From assembly GCF_022662015.1 (NCBI RefSeq), contig NZ_JAKMCM010000001.1:496001-560000 (forward strand): a stretch of 64,000 bases of DNA, written 5' to 3'. How positions within the stretch are numbered: the stretch's first letter is position 1; every line of letters starts with the position of its first letter. The notes below the pieces were generated by a model. The model was not told the origin of the DNA. It worked only from the letters and a program-made list of their open reading frames with translations, and searched no databases. Of this stretch, positions 43,474 to 53,045 are shown piece after piece. The stretch comes from Aestuariivivens sediminicola. Lineage in GTDB: Bacteria > Bacteroidota > Bacteroidia > Flavobacteriales > Flavobacteriaceae. A program made the translations under genes and the position numbers.

Positions 43474-45114
43474 TCAGAAGAGCTTTTTATAGTAATCGTC
43501 TGCCATGCGTTGTGTGGTAAATTCAGGAATCACATCATCCATAGCCTTAAACACCATCTCCTGCCATTGGTCCGGCTTATCGTAATAGATTGGAATGGCC
43601 TTGTTCTCTAAAATATGGTATAAATTATCGGCATCGCTCTTATCCTGATCCCAGGTCGGTAACCGGTAATCCAGAGCCGGTAGAACAAAACAATTTTCCT
43701 CGTCCTTTTGAAATTCCGGAATCCAGCCATCGTTCGTCGACACATTCACCGAACCATTCATGGCTGCGGTCATACCACTGGTACCGGAGGCTTCACGTGT
43801 AATTCGCGGTGTGTTCAACCAAATATCCGAACCGCACTTTAACAGCCTGGACAATCCGATCTCATAGCCCACGAGGACAGCCAGATTGGATTCGTTCTTT
43901 GCATGGAATACCAGGTGATTAAACAAATCTATGGCCCCATAATCAAAGGGATAGGGTTTTCCCGCCCAAATAATCTGAACCGGACGGTTAGCATTGGAAA
44001 TGAGTCGCTTGAAGCGGTCAAAATCGTGTAACAGCAAATCGGCTCTTTTATAGGCCGCAAATCGTCTGGCCCAAACAATGGTTAACACATTGGGATCAAA
44101 GGTCTTGCCGGTTTGTTTATGAACTTCTTGAAACAGGGCTTCCTTCAAGGCTTTCTTTCTGTTCTGATAGGTCATGGCATCGCGATCCATCCAGGCCTGC
44201 TTAATAACCTCGTCCTGCCAGAACTTCTGATTCTGCGCATTGGTGATGGGTATGATTTCTGAAACACCATAATAATCCTTCCACATATCGTTGGCCACCC
44301 GGGCATGTAATTTTGAAACCCCATTGGCTTTTTTAGCCATTCTCAAGGCCGACACCGTATAATTGATATTCCCTCCGTTGACCATTTCCCGTTCCAACTC
44401 TTCATTAGAATACGATCTGCCAAAAAAACCACAGCGATTTAAATGCCGGGCCTCGCGTTCTTCATTACCGGCCTTCTCCGGTGTATGGGTTGTAAACACC
44501 ATCTGATCTTTTGTGACACCCCGGTCCCTTAAATAATAAAATGCCGGTAGCGCATGCCCTTCATTTAAATGATAGGTATCGGCGCCGCCCAGGGCTTCCA
44601 CAACCTTTGCACCGCCTATACCCAGGACAATGCTTTGCGACACCCGTGTTACAGGGTTTCTATCGTATAAATGATAGGTGATCGTTCTGGACAGGTGGTC
44701 ATTGCCATCGATATCGGTACTTAAAAAATACATGGGAACCGTTCCAAAGATTTCAGGTTTCAGGACATAGGCCCTCAACTTGACATGCGGGTTATCATGA
44801 AGTTGTATTTCAACTTCAATACCCGTATCCTCAAGAAAATCGAAATGTTTTTCATTGAATTCCGGTCTCAGAGTCTGGTCTTCATTTCGTGCCTGATCGT
44901 AATATCCGTATTTCCACAGCATCCCAATGCCAATCATGTTCTGCTTTAACTCGTAGCCGGAGCGCATATGAGACCCTGCCAGAAATCCCAGTCCACCAGA
45001 ATAAATATTGAACGATTGGTCTATTCCGAATTCCATGCTGAAGTAGGCCACCCGCTTAGTGTAGGCCGCTGCGGGCGTATAAGGATGATACCAGGCTGTA
45101 TATTGATTTTCCAT
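43474..45114 (-). CDS. short alpha-glucan phosphorylase-like protein (GT35 fold)
   Basis: 546 residues. The start TKRVAYFSMEFGIDQSFNIY, SGGLGFLAGSHMRSG and YHLNEGHALPAFY match the short alpha-glucan phosphorylase group. VWARRFAAYKRADLLL and IIWAGKPYPFD are phosphate/sugar-binding region motifs. In place of the lysine that carries PLP in glycogen phosphorylases (SGTSxMK), this protein reads EASGTSGMTAAMNGSVN with Thr449. It may therefore lack PLP chemistry and act differently on glucan. It precedes the LacI gene. No glgB or glgC is in the window. Confidence 0.85.
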   Translation of the reverse strand: MENQYTAWYHPYTPAAAYTKRVAYFSMEFGIDQSFNIYSGGLGFLAGSHMRSGYELKQNMIGIGMLWKYGYYDQARNEDQTLRPEFNEKHFDFLEDTGIEVEIQLHDNPHVKLRAYVLKPEIFGTVPMYFLSTDIDGNDHLSRTITYHLYDRNPVTRVSQSIVLGIGGAKVVEALGGADTYHLNEGHALPAFYYLRDRGVTKDQMVFTTHTPEKAGNEEREARHLNRCGFFGRSYSNEELEREMVNGGNINYTVSALRMAKKANGVSKLHARVANDMWKDYYGVSEIIPITNAQNQKFWQDEVIKQAWMDRDAMTYQNRKKALKEALFQEVHKQTGKTFDPNVLTIVWARRFAAYKRADLLLHDFDRFKRLISNANRPVQIIWAGKPYPFDYGAIDLFNHLVFHAKNESNLAVLVGYEIGLSRLLKCGSDIWLNTPRITREASGTSGMTAAMNGSVNVSTNDGWIPEFQKDEENCFVLPALDYRLPTWDQDKSDADNLYHILENKAIPIYYDKPDQWQEMVFKAMDDVIPEFTTQRMADDYYKKLF

Positions 45115-45537
45115 TATAGTCTTGAATAAAAATTAGCTCCAAATGTAATGAAAATCACAGGGATGTCAGGTATTTTAATTCTGAAATAAACAGAAGATTA
45201 CACCGGCCCATTTCTCGGGTCAAAGCAACACGAATTACCGGAAGACAGGTTCGAACACTAATACGATTATCGCTATCCGAACATTAAAATTCGCAGTCTT
45301 CCAGAGGTCAGGGTGAAAAGGACTTGACGCCGGCTTTTGCATCTGTGCAAGACCATTTCTAAAATCGAGGTCATCATAAAGGGACCTGAAGGCGTAGTCG
45401 AAGGTGATCTCCGGGGACATCAGTTTGGATCCTATTCATTAATCTCTTATGTCAAACCCTTGCTCGATCATCCTGGAGTTATAGCTATTAATTGACATTT
45501 AATTTGTAGCTTTCCTGTATCCAAAACATATAATATT
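45115..45537. other. 423-base intergenic region
   Basis: Between the divergent glucan phosphorylase-like and DoxX-like genes. A minus-strand open frame at 45235-45420 has no recognisable domain or signal, and I do not accept it as a gene. No clear RNA or repeat is seen; promoters for both flanking genes must lie here. Confidence 0.5.
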
Positions 45538-45891
45538 ATGATTAAAACCATTCTATTAGTCCTATTAGGTGTTTTTTTCATCCTCAATGGGATCAGCCAT
45601 TTGATCAATAATGAAATTTACGAGGAATACTCCTCTAAAAGAGGTTTGATTGCCCCGAAACTCATGGTAAGGCTCAGCGGGGTTCTGCTTATTTTTGGCG
45701 GGGTTGCCCTGGCCTCAGGATATTTGTTAATGATCGGTATTGTTGGTCTTTCCTTGTTCCTGGTCATTGCCTCCTTCACCATTCATCAATTCTGGAAGGA
45801 GCGGGGGAAGGAAAAAAAATTACTGGAAGGCATGCACTTTGCCAAGAACATGGCCATTCTAACCGAATTGATCTACATCGCCTATTCGTAA
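45538..45891 (+). CDS. DoxX-like membrane protein
   Basis: 117 residues with four hydrophobic segments. MIKTILLVLLGVFFILNGIS, LSGVLLIFGGVALASGY and the charged loop QFWKERGKEKKLLEGMHFAK followed by NMAILTELIYIAY give the four-helix DoxX pattern. Members are membrane proteins of mostly unknown function, some linked to thiosulfate or quinone metabolism. It is 7 bases before a small lipoprotein gene. Confidence 0.85.
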   Translation: MIKTILLVLLGVFFILNGISHLINNEIYEEYSSKRGLIAPKLMVRLSGVLLIFGGVALASGYLLMIGIVGLSLFLVIASFTIHQFWKERGKEKKLLEGMHFAKNMAILTELIYIAYS

Positions 45892-45898
45892 AACTGCC

Positions 45899-46201
45899 AT
45901 GACACCTAAACACCTCATGCTTTTGGTTATAGGCGTACTCCTTACAGATTGTAAGGAAGACGAAGACGCCATTGGGCCCTGCGCTGATGGCTATCACATC
46001 ATTGTCCACCAGGAGAACTGTAGTGGGGACTTCAATACCATCCGGGTCTCCAGACAGGAGCACAATCGCATTATGGAGCTTATTCTGAATACGGAAGTTG
46101 AATGCCTTCCTGCTGCCGTTACTCCTAAAGATGGCGGAGCTCCTGTTGAAGGCTATGTAAAGGCTGTATTGGGTCTCTGTGAGATAGGCGGTGCATTTTA
46201 G
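45899..46201 (+). CDS. small cysteine-containing lipoprotein, unknown
   Basis: 100 residues. MTPKHLMLLVIGVLLTDC is a lipoprotein signal (Cys18). The mature part has four further cysteines (GPCADGY, QENCSGD, VECLPA, LGLCEIGG) that could form two disulfides. No family recognised. It lies 7 bases after the DoxX-like gene, so the two are probably co-transcribed. Confidence 0.72.
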   Translation: MTPKHLMLLVIGVLLTDCKEDEDAIGPCADGYHIIVHQENCSGDFNTIRVSRQEHNRIMELILNTEVECLPAAVTPKDGGAPVEGYVKAVLGLCEIGGAF

Positions 46202-46309
46202 TAGGCTCAGGCTTTGCTGATCCTGCCTATCAGAAACTGCGATAAAATGCGTATATTGAAGTCTGCTTCACTATCTCGAGCGCAGCTCCTGCTTTTAAAA
46301 TCATTAATT

Positions 46310-46735
46310 ATGAAGTCATTAGTTACGCTTACCGTACTTGTTTTAAGTATGGTATCCTCCTTCGCACAAACCGCTGAAAGTCTGAAGGCCAGAATTCAGG
46401 AGCATTACAAAACCATTCATTCCGGCGATTTTGATGCCGTTTGGTCCGATCATTTAGAAGACTTTTCCATGTATATGTATGACGGTTCGGCCCTGAATGA
46501 ATCCGGGATTACAACCACCGCCAAAAATATGGGAACCAAAATGACATTACCCAGTCCGAATGTGGTTATGAAACATTTTAACGCACAGCTCTACGGTAAT
46601 GTGGGGGTAGCTACCTTTTATCTGGATGGCGATTATGCAGACGATGCCGGTTTGTATCGGGTGTCGGCAGTCTGGGTATGGAAAGACGGGGTATGGCGAG
46701 AGGCGCACCATCATGAATCGAAATTGATCAATTAG
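46310..46735 (+). CDS. secreted NTF2-like (DUF4440-type) protein
   Basis: 141 residues from ATG 46310, which gives the signal MKSLVTLTVLVLSMVSSFAQ; an ATG at 46214 would place 32 non-signal residues in front. The fold is shown by LKARIQEHYKTIHSGDFDAV, HLEDFSMYMYDGS and the closing strand RVSAVWVWKDGVWREAHHHE. The HHHE end could bind a metal. Function unknown. One of three secreted NTF2-like proteins in the window. Confidence 0.82.
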   Translation: MKSLVTLTVLVLSMVSSFAQTAESLKARIQEHYKTIHSGDFDAVWSDHLEDFSMYMYDGSALNESGITTTAKNMGTKMTLPSPNVVMKHFNAQLYGNVGVATFYLDGDYADDAGLYRVSAVWVWKDGVWREAHHHESKLIN

Positions 46736-46782
46736 GGCTTCAGGACCTGGTACCGCTCAGAACACATGAGGCTGACACCTGA

Positions 46783-46953
46783 CCGAGGGGTAGTTTCGTC
46801 GTTCTAAATGAAAATCATCTGAGAATCGAATACGACCAAAAGGGCTTGGACTTCAAATCAAATTTAAATTGGGCCCTGGTGACCGAAGACACCTTCAGTG
46901 CTGAGATCAACCTGTATTCTGATCTTTCAGATTGCGAGGTCATTAATAAATAA
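46783..46953 (+). pseudogene. possible C-terminal gene remnant without a start
   Basis: An open frame of 56 residues runs from just after a stop to TAA at 46953 and reads like protein (NENHLRIEYDQKG, NWALVTEDTFSAEINLY), but it has no ATG or ribosome-binding site. It may be the tail of a decayed gene. I cannot name a family. Confidence 0.35.
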
Positions 46954-47017
46954 TTATCTTTAAGAGTTCATTTTTGAAAAAACCAATCGTTAGGATAGCT
47001 TTATATAATTGGGGGAT

Positions 47018-48424
47018 ATGAAGATTTTAAAACACACTTTTGTTTTTCCACTGCTTTTTATAAGCTTTATTTTCTTGTGGTCCTGTGGTCCCTCGGGGTT
47101 GAATACCAAGAAGATCGTTTCCAAATACAGTGAGAGTATCGTAAAAATACTATTGCTGGATTCGGTTCAGGAAAACATCAAAAAAGGCAGCGGATACTTG
47201 GGCAGAGGCTCAGGATTCTTCGTTACCGAGGACGGCTATATCTTTACGAATCGTCATGTTGTGGACATGTGTGTGAAAGGCTATATCGACTATGACTACA
47301 AGGACAACTCCGGCAAAACGAGAAGCAATCTCACTACCTATTCGAAAGACATTGTGAATGACAAAAACCTGGTGAAAGCCTATCACACCGGATACACCAC
47401 ACCGATTATACAGGTCTATCACGGTACCAATGAAGACGATTATAAGTTGTATGTTGCCGAGGTCGTGTCCATCGGTATGGGTGCCTTTGACGGTGCCATA
47501 TTAAAGGTGGTCAGTGATATTGACGGTCATCCAGTTGATGAAAAATTTACGGCAATTCCCATTGGAAACTCGGATGACATCCAGCAGGGGGAACAGCTCT
47601 GTGTTTACGGATTTCCCCAACAATTTCAAGGCGACAAGGAACTCATGATGTTGGATATGAGTACCTTGAGTATTGGTATTATGAGTGGATTTGATTATGT
47701 TTTCAACAAGGATTACGGCTATATTAAAACCGATGCCGAGATCCACGGCGGGAACAGCGGGGGTCCCGTATTTGATGAAAACAACGAAGTCATCGGCATT
47801 GCCACCGCCAAAGGTGTGGAGACCAATATTGGCCTGGTGGGTGGTATAAACGGGATGTATTTTATTGCCGCCAGTACTATTGAGCTTCAGGAACGGTTGA
47901 AAAAGAAAGGATTAAAACCCCCTAAACGGTCATTTTCCATCAATACCACATCGGGTGAAAAGCTGCCGATTAAAACTGTATCGCAAATCAATGCCATTGT
48001 AAACAGTCGTAAGAAACCGGTAACTCCAAAATATAATTATAGCTCATATACCCAGAATTACAAGAACGCGAAGGTGTATTTCTCCACCATTTCACCCAAG
48101 GACAATAACAATACGCTTCCACCGGCGTCGAAACGCTATAGCAGTTTTAAGTTTTACAAGGCAAAGGGAGGAAAGATTTGGGTTTACGTGGATAATTCAA
48201 CTCAAAAACTGAACACCTCCCAGGTAAAGGTATACGTCTATAAAAAGGTTTATACCAGCTACATCAGACAAAAGACCTTAAGCTACAATACCACGGGCAG
48301 TTGGAAAAATATGTATTTCCCCTTTACTTTTTATGAAGCGGGATCCTATAAGATGATGGCCTATTCCAAGGAAGGTAAATATATTGGAACAGGTTATTTT
48401 TCAACCAGTTTGATTCCGGATTAA
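47018..48424 (+). CDS. trypsin-like serine protease lipoprotein
   Basis: 468 residues from ATG 47018; the TTG at 47009 is less likely. Lipobox LWSC (Cys23). The trypsin-2 domain (~45-290) has His80 (FTNRHVVD), Asp158 (FDGAILKV) as the probable triad Asp, and Ser247 (GGNSGGPVF). It resembles the HtrA protease core, but no PDZ domain follows. Instead a C-terminal beta-rich domain (~345-468) with many Tyr and Lys residues is present, maybe a binding module. It likely cleaves envelope or extracellular proteins. The start follows a non-coding stretch with a gene remnant. Confidence 0.9.
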   Translation: MKILKHTFVFPLLFISFIFLWSCGPSGLNTKKIVSKYSESIVKILLLDSVQENIKKGSGYLGRGSGFFVTEDGYIFTNRHVVDMCVKGYIDYDYKDNSGKTRSNLTTYSKDIVNDKNLVKAYHTGYTTPIIQVYHGTNEDDYKLYVAEVVSIGMGAFDGAILKVVSDIDGHPVDEKFTAIPIGNSDDIQQGEQLCVYGFPQQFQGDKELMMLDMSTLSIGIMSGFDYVFNKDYGYIKTDAEIHGGNSGGPVFDENNEVIGIATAKGVETNIGLVGGINGMYFIAASTIELQERLKKKGLKPPKRSFSINTTSGEKLPIKTVSQINAIVNSRKKPVTPKYNYSSYTQNYKNAKVYFSTISPKDNNNTLPPASKRYSSFKFYKAKGGKIWVYVDNSTQKLNTSQVKVYVYKKVYTSYIRQKTLSYNTTGSWKNMYFPFTFYEAGSYKMMAYSKEGKYIGTGYFSTSLIPD

Positions 48425-48521
48425 ATCAATCGCCTGACTGTATCATAGCGTTCATTGTAAACTGCAACGCCTTCCAGGCTTTACCCATAGCGTGTGCAAT
48501 GGGTTAGGTTTAAGCGGCTTT

Positions 48522-49334
48522 TTAGCGGACGATTAAGCGCTTCGATAACACGCTCTGGTCCTGGTTCATTCTCAGAAAATACATACCGGGAACCAATTTG
48601 GAGACATCGAGACTCTGGTGCTCCACCATTTGTTCTAAAACAAGTTGTCCGGAGACGGTGTACAATTTCACCTGAGGCGTGGTACTTTCACGGTGTACTA
48701 TGTTCACGAACCCGTTCTTTGTAGGGTTGGGGTACAAGCTGAATTCCGGGATATCCTTCCGGTCATTGGATAAGGTATAGGTACCATTCGGATAAGGGTC
48801 AGTACAACTGGAATTCGGACTGCAGCCTATAAAGGCATCATCCATAATAGTCCATTCGGATAGGGTAAAGGTCGCATTGGGCCCAAAACCGGGTTTGCGA
48901 TAGGCCCATCCTCTTGAATATTCCCAGGCCGTTCCGAAACCATCAACGCCAAGCGCCCCATAAATATCAATAACGGTACCGTTCATATCTTCAATGGTTA
49001 CCGTGTCGTCACCGTTAATATAACCAACATTAGAATAGGGGTCAGTAGGTGCAAAATCAAAAAACGGTTGAAAATAAAAATCATCCTGAGCCAGGTAATA
49101 ATACGTTCCCCCCGTTAATGGGGAATACAGGGTAGTTTGCCCTAAAACACTATTATCGGGTCTTGTTGCCTTTATGGTATAAAAATCTGAGTTAATATCA
49201 TTTACTATATATAATTCAACAAGTCCTGCATTCCTGCCGTCATAACCGTGACCAAGACCGGTAATAAGTATATCTTGTGGTAGGACAGTCAGAGAATTAA
49301 ATAATCCCAGAAGTAAAGCTAAACAAGGTTTCAT
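48522..49334 (-). CDS. T9SS-exported protein with C-terminal sorting domain
   Basis: 270 residues from ATG 49334, which gives a signal peptide (MKPCLALLLGLFNSLTVLPQ); the longer frame back to 49541 adds 69 unlikely residues. The N-terminal part resembles the lamin-tail-like domain of secreted Bacteroidota proteins (GLVELYIVN, ITVEDMNGTVIDIYGALG-type pattern). The C-terminal ~75 residues (FSLYPNPTKNGFVNIVHR, VPGMYFLRM, KRLIVR) form the type A sorting domain read by the type IX secretion system. The protein is therefore exported across the outer membrane. Its function is unknown. Confidence 0.9.
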   Translation of the reverse strand: MKPCLALLLGLFNSLTVLPQDILITGLGHGYDGRNAGLVELYIVNDINSDFYTIKATRPDNSVLGQTTLYSPLTGGTYYYLAQDDFYFQPFFDFAPTDPYSNVGYINGDDTVTIEDMNGTVIDIYGALGVDGFGTAWEYSRGWAYRKPGFGPNATFTLSEWTIMDDAFIGCSPNSSCTDPYPNGTYTLSNDRKDIPEFSLYPNPTKNGFVNIVHRESTTPQVKLYTVSGQLVLEQMVEHQSLDVSKLVPGMYFLRMNQDQSVLSKRLIVR

Positions 49335-49618
49335 CGTATTGCATTTAGTAAAGCAGGTGGTTATGGTGAAACCCGTACATGGATTCTCAAATAGATCATT
49401 GAGCCTTAGAAAGATACAAAAAAAATTGTTACACATGACAAGAAGGTCCGACATTGCCCAATCCGGTTTGCAAAGGGTGTCGTCCCGAGAAACAAGGGCG
49501 CTGGTATAAACCGTTTCCATTGTCATGGTTTTCATGCACATTTTAAGACTTGATGTACGAGAATTAAGGTGTTCACTTATTTTTTGTATCTTAAGAGGGA
49601 ATTAATCAACCACATCGT

Positions 49619-50089
49619 ATGAAAACACACAAATTCAAGCTGGCCCTGAAATCCCTTTTTTTTATTGCGCTGTTCCAGTTCACTGTTGTTCACGGACAAG
49701 GCGATGGGGTGCTGTCCTCAGAACATTCCCTGGCGATGTCGCCCGATGATGACAGTCTGACCTGGCTCCCTGCTCCCGATTTCTTTCCAGACTGTTCCTT
49801 TACCATTCTGCATGGGGACATGGCGGCACCCAATCTCGATCTCTTCTTTAAGATCGAAGCAAATACCGAGGTCGTTAAACACACGCATAAGTCCGCAGAG
49901 CGCATGATTTTAATGAGCGGTGCACTCGAGGTGGAATATGAAGGAGAGGACCCTGTTGTCGTGAAGGCCGGTTCCTATCTGTATGGTCCTTCGGGTAAAC
50001 CCCATCGGGCCAAATGCCTTGATAAGGGACCCTGTGTCCTGTTTATCGCCCTGGTGGAAACCTTTGACGCTGTTGTCGTTGAAGACTAA
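49619..50089 (+). CDS. secreted cupin-domain protein
   Basis: 156 residues with a Sec signal ending near VVHGQ. The cupin barrel is shown by KHTHKSAERMILMSGALEVE, which supplies the metal-binding HxH and Glu, then VVKAGSYLYGPSGKPHRAKC with the second-motif His. It probably binds a metal and small ligand in the periplasm. It lies upstream of a secreted VOC protein in the same direction, 87 bases apart. Confidence 0.9.
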   Translation: MKTHKFKLALKSLFFIALFQFTVVHGQGDGVLSSEHSLAMSPDDDSLTWLPAPDFFPDCSFTILHGDMAAPNLDLFFKIEANTEVVKHTHKSAERMILMSGALEVEYEGEDPVVVKAGSYLYGPSGKPHRAKCLDKGPCVLFIALVETFDAVVVED

Positions 50090-50176
50090 TCCGATTTTTG
50101 CAATCTAAACAAACCCTGTGGGAGGGTATGGTGATCCTCCCTCTTTTGGGTTGTCATATTTTAATCAAAAACTTTT

Positions 50177-50680
50177 ATGATGTTAAAAATTCAAGCGTTC
50201 ACCCTCAAGGTTATCCTGTGTCTCTTTTTTTGTCAAGGACATACGCAAAACAGCCCTGCAGAAAATGGTACCGATATAGCGACTTCCTATAATTTGACCT
50301 TGCAGCACACTACCCTGGTGGTGAGCGACTTTGCTGTGAGTAAACCCTTCTATACTGAGGTGCTTGGTCTGAAGGATTTAAATGCCGATTGGCTGCCCGA
50401 CAAGCAGATGTTTTTATCGCTGGGCAATAATCTGGAATTACATGTCGGAGAAGTTCCCGGAGTTGAAATCAAGCCCAGCAACTTCAATCATTTTGCCATT
50501 TCCACCAATGATCTGGATGGGTATCTGTCCCATTTAAAGGCGCATGGCGTGACCTATTCTAATTTGGGCGGCGGACAGCCTTATTTTATTCAGAAAAGAC
50601 CGGATGGGGTAAGACAAACCTTTATCCAGGATCCGGATGGTTATTGGATTGAAATTAACGATGCCAATGAGGGCTATTGA
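50177..50680 (+). CDS. secreted VOC (glyoxalase-like) protein
   Basis: 167 residues with a Sec signal (MLKIQAFTLKVILCLFFCQG). Two beta-alpha-beta-beta-beta repeats: LQHTTLVVSDFAVSKPFYTE starts the first, LELHVGEVPG ends it, FNHFAISTNDLDGYLSHL starts the second, and FIQDPDGYWIEINDAN ends it. The metal-ligand positions His (LQHTT), Glu (LELH), His (FNHF) and Glu (IEIN) are all kept. It may be a metal-dependent isomerase, lyase or dioxygenase-like protein. Signal peptides are unusual for VOC enzymes. Confidence 0.88.
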   Translation: MMLKIQAFTLKVILCLFFCQGHTQNSPAENGTDIATSYNLTLQHTTLVVSDFAVSKPFYTEVLGLKDLNADWLPDKQMFLSLGNNLELHVGEVPGVEIKPSNFNHFAISTNDLDGYLSHLKAHGVTYSNLGGGQPYFIQKRPDGVRQTFIQDPDGYWIEINDANEGY

Positions 50681-50828
50681 AACCCTAAGGCCTAGTCTAT
50701 GGCTCATTCATTACCCTTCACATAAAAGGGCCCGACGATTATCATTGACAGAATCTTTGAAATTTGCATTTGACCAACTCGGTTATACTGTACAAAGTTT
50801 ATTAAGTACCAAGGGTTTTAGATAGGGG

Positions 50829-53045
50829 TTATTTTATGAATTTAGGCTTTAGGGTATTGACAAACAGGATGTTGCCCACATCCTCATAGCCTTCGAATAT
50901 GGTATGCTCATCCGTTTTAACATGGCCTTCATGAAAACCGATTAGCGTCAGGTCGGCATCCACAGAATAGGCATTAATCAAATCGTTTTTACTTTTATGT
51001 TCCTCTATGGGAATAACATTGATATTGTTTGGCGATATGGGAAGCCTTCCGGTGGCACACAGTTGTATAAGGTTCTCCTGCTCCTTAGCAATACTCTCTT
51101 CCGGGAAAGCCGCAAAAATCTTTATCTGACCCTTTTTCCAATCGGAATGACCTAAGATAATATAGGAGAGCAGGATCATCAAATTGGCGTTTTCATAATC
51201 CTCTTTTTTAATCCAGATGTGGATATTCTTTCTGAATCCGAAGCCTTTATCCGAACTGGCAAGAATGCATAAATCATGACCTGCTGTTTTTATCAGATTG
51301 TAGTTGTCAATGACTTCTGACAACCATGCCGTTTCTCCCTTTTTGTACTCAAAAAGGGCCATATTGTTAGGTTGTCCTGAAATACCCGGCAGCTGAATAA
51401 TAAATGCAATGGCCGAGGTGGTTGATGGGGACACCAGGGTCTCCACAAAGACATTGGAATTGTTATTTGACACATAGTCTATGAGCCGTTCCAATTTTTT
51501 ATCTGCCGCCAGTTTTGAGGCACTCGAAAGGTAATCATGTTCGAGATGCACATACATCCCAAAACCATAGCTATGTGAAATCCATTTCATCAACTCGAGG
51601 GTGTCCAAGCGCTTAAAACTATCAACAGACAGGCAAACGACCGACGGCCTCCAGTCTTCTTCGGTATTGGCCTTCTCGGATTTTTGAAGAAACACCTGCA
51701 ACCTTCTGCTCAATTGCTGGATCACCCCCTGAAATATATTGGCCATGCCTTTATTGACATCGCTTTTAGAGGAAATGTATAAGTACAGTAAGATCATGAC
51801 GACAATGGCTGAAAGGGCGTAGGGCGTGTTGATCTTGAACATTAAATACACGCACATAACGGCGCCCAGAAGCGAGAGGTACCATTTCGATTTGAAGGAT
51901 GGCCTGTATGAGGGATCGGCGGCAAAATGCTGGAGAAATGAAATTAGGCAAAGCGAACCGTAGGTCACCATAAAAAACATAGAAATGATTTCAGCCACCG
52001 CGTTGACATCCCCCAATACAACGAACACGAGGGCAATAATGCTGGTTACGATAGTCGCATTTCTCGGTTCATTGTTTGCTTTATTGCCCCTGGCCACCCA
52101 GCGGTTCAGGAATTTGTTTGGAAACACACTATCGCCGCCAATGGCCTGCAGGGTGCGCGGGGCCACCATAAATGACCCTAAAGCCGAGGAAATGGTTGCA
52201 GCGGCCAGACCAATTGGAATAATGGGACCCCAGATGGCAATGTCTCCCATAATCAACTGATTTTCTATCAGGTCGGCCGGTGAGGCTGATGAGGCCAACT
52301 TATAGGCAATAAAGAAATAGATCACCATCCCCGTAACTGTAGCCGTCAGGGTGCCGAGCGGTATGGCCTTTTTCGGATCTTTCAGATCACCCGAAAGCCC
52401 AACCCCCGCTGTCATCCCGGTAAAAGCGGGAAAGATGATGGCAAAGACATAAAAAAAGCCATTGTCCGGACTTATGCTTTTAAACAATGAGGAAGGGTCG
52501 AAGGTTTCTGAATAGCCTGTATGGCCAAAGAAAAAAAGGAACAGGGAGATGCCCAAAAGAGACACGACCACATATAAGGCCTTCATCCCCAAATCGGCGC
52601 CCCTCCGCACCATGAGCCATATCAATAACAACAAGGCAGGAATACTGAACAAGCGGTTATCATAAATAATATACCCTAATTCTGATGCCATCCAGGGCTT
52701 AAGGACTTCGAAAGCCTCTGCAAAGGCAATGACATAGAAGGCCACACTGATGGCCTGAGAAAAATAAAGGGCGATGCCGATGGCAGCACCAATATTGATC
52801 CCGAAGGACCTGGAAATTATAAAATACTCACCACCGCCTTCCACTTTCTGATTTGTAGCTATTTCGGCCAGGGCCATTGCCGTCGGTATGGTTACCATAT
52901 GCCCGATCAATATGATAAAGATGGTTCCTAAAAATCCAACCGAACCTACGGCAAAACCAAATCTAAGAAACATGATCGCTCCTAATATTGTAGATATTGC
53001 AGTTAAAAAAACCGGTAAGGTGCTAAACTTCCTGGGTGCTGCCAT
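50829..53045 (-). CDS. amino acid permease / cation-chloride cotransporter-like protein
   Basis: 738 residues. About 12 transmembrane segments over residues 1-430 (for example TILGAIMFLRFGFAVGSVGF, GGGEYFIISRSFGINIGAAI, IIFPAFTGMTAGVGLSGDL) place it in the APC superfamily. They resemble most closely the SLC12 cation-chloride cotransporters, whose motif FFPAVTGI is echoed. A ~300-residue cytoplasmic C-terminal domain (RPSVVCLSVDSFKRLDTL onward) resembles that of SLC12 proteins. It probably transports ions or amino acids; the substrate is not known. It is transcribed alone, converging on the VOC gene. Confidence 0.85.
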   Translation of the reverse strand: MAAPRKFSTLPVFLTAISTILGAIMFLRFGFAVGSVGFLGTIFIILIGHMVTIPTAMALAEIATNQKVEGGGEYFIISRSFGINIGAAIGIALYFSQAISVAFYVIAFAEAFEVLKPWMASELGYIIYDNRLFSIPALLLLIWLMVRRGADLGMKALYVVVSLLGISLFLFFFGHTGYSETFDPSSLFKSISPDNGFFYVFAIIFPAFTGMTAGVGLSGDLKDPKKAIPLGTLTATVTGMVIYFFIAYKLASSASPADLIENQLIMGDIAIWGPIIPIGLAAATISSALGSFMVAPRTLQAIGGDSVFPNKFLNRWVARGNKANNEPRNATIVTSIIALVFVVLGDVNAVAEIISMFFMVTYGSLCLISFLQHFAADPSYRPSFKSKWYLSLLGAVMCVYLMFKINTPYALSAIVVMILLYLYISSKSDVNKGMANIFQGVIQQLSRRLQVFLQKSEKANTEEDWRPSVVCLSVDSFKRLDTLELMKWISHSYGFGMYVHLEHDYLSSASKLAADKKLERLIDYVSNNNSNVFVETLVSPSTTSAIAFIIQLPGISGQPNNMALFEYKKGETAWLSEVIDNYNLIKTAGHDLCILASSDKGFGFRKNIHIWIKKEDYENANLMILLSYIILGHSDWKKGQIKIFAAFPEESIAKEQENLIQLCATGRLPISPNNINVIPIEEHKSKNDLINAYSVDADLTLIGFHEGHVKTDEHTIFEGYEDVGNILFVNTLKPKFIK

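Noticed and set aside
45235-45420. 61-codon minus-strand open frame in the 45115-45537 gap
   Set aside because: No signal, domain, or initiation context; composition not clearly coding.
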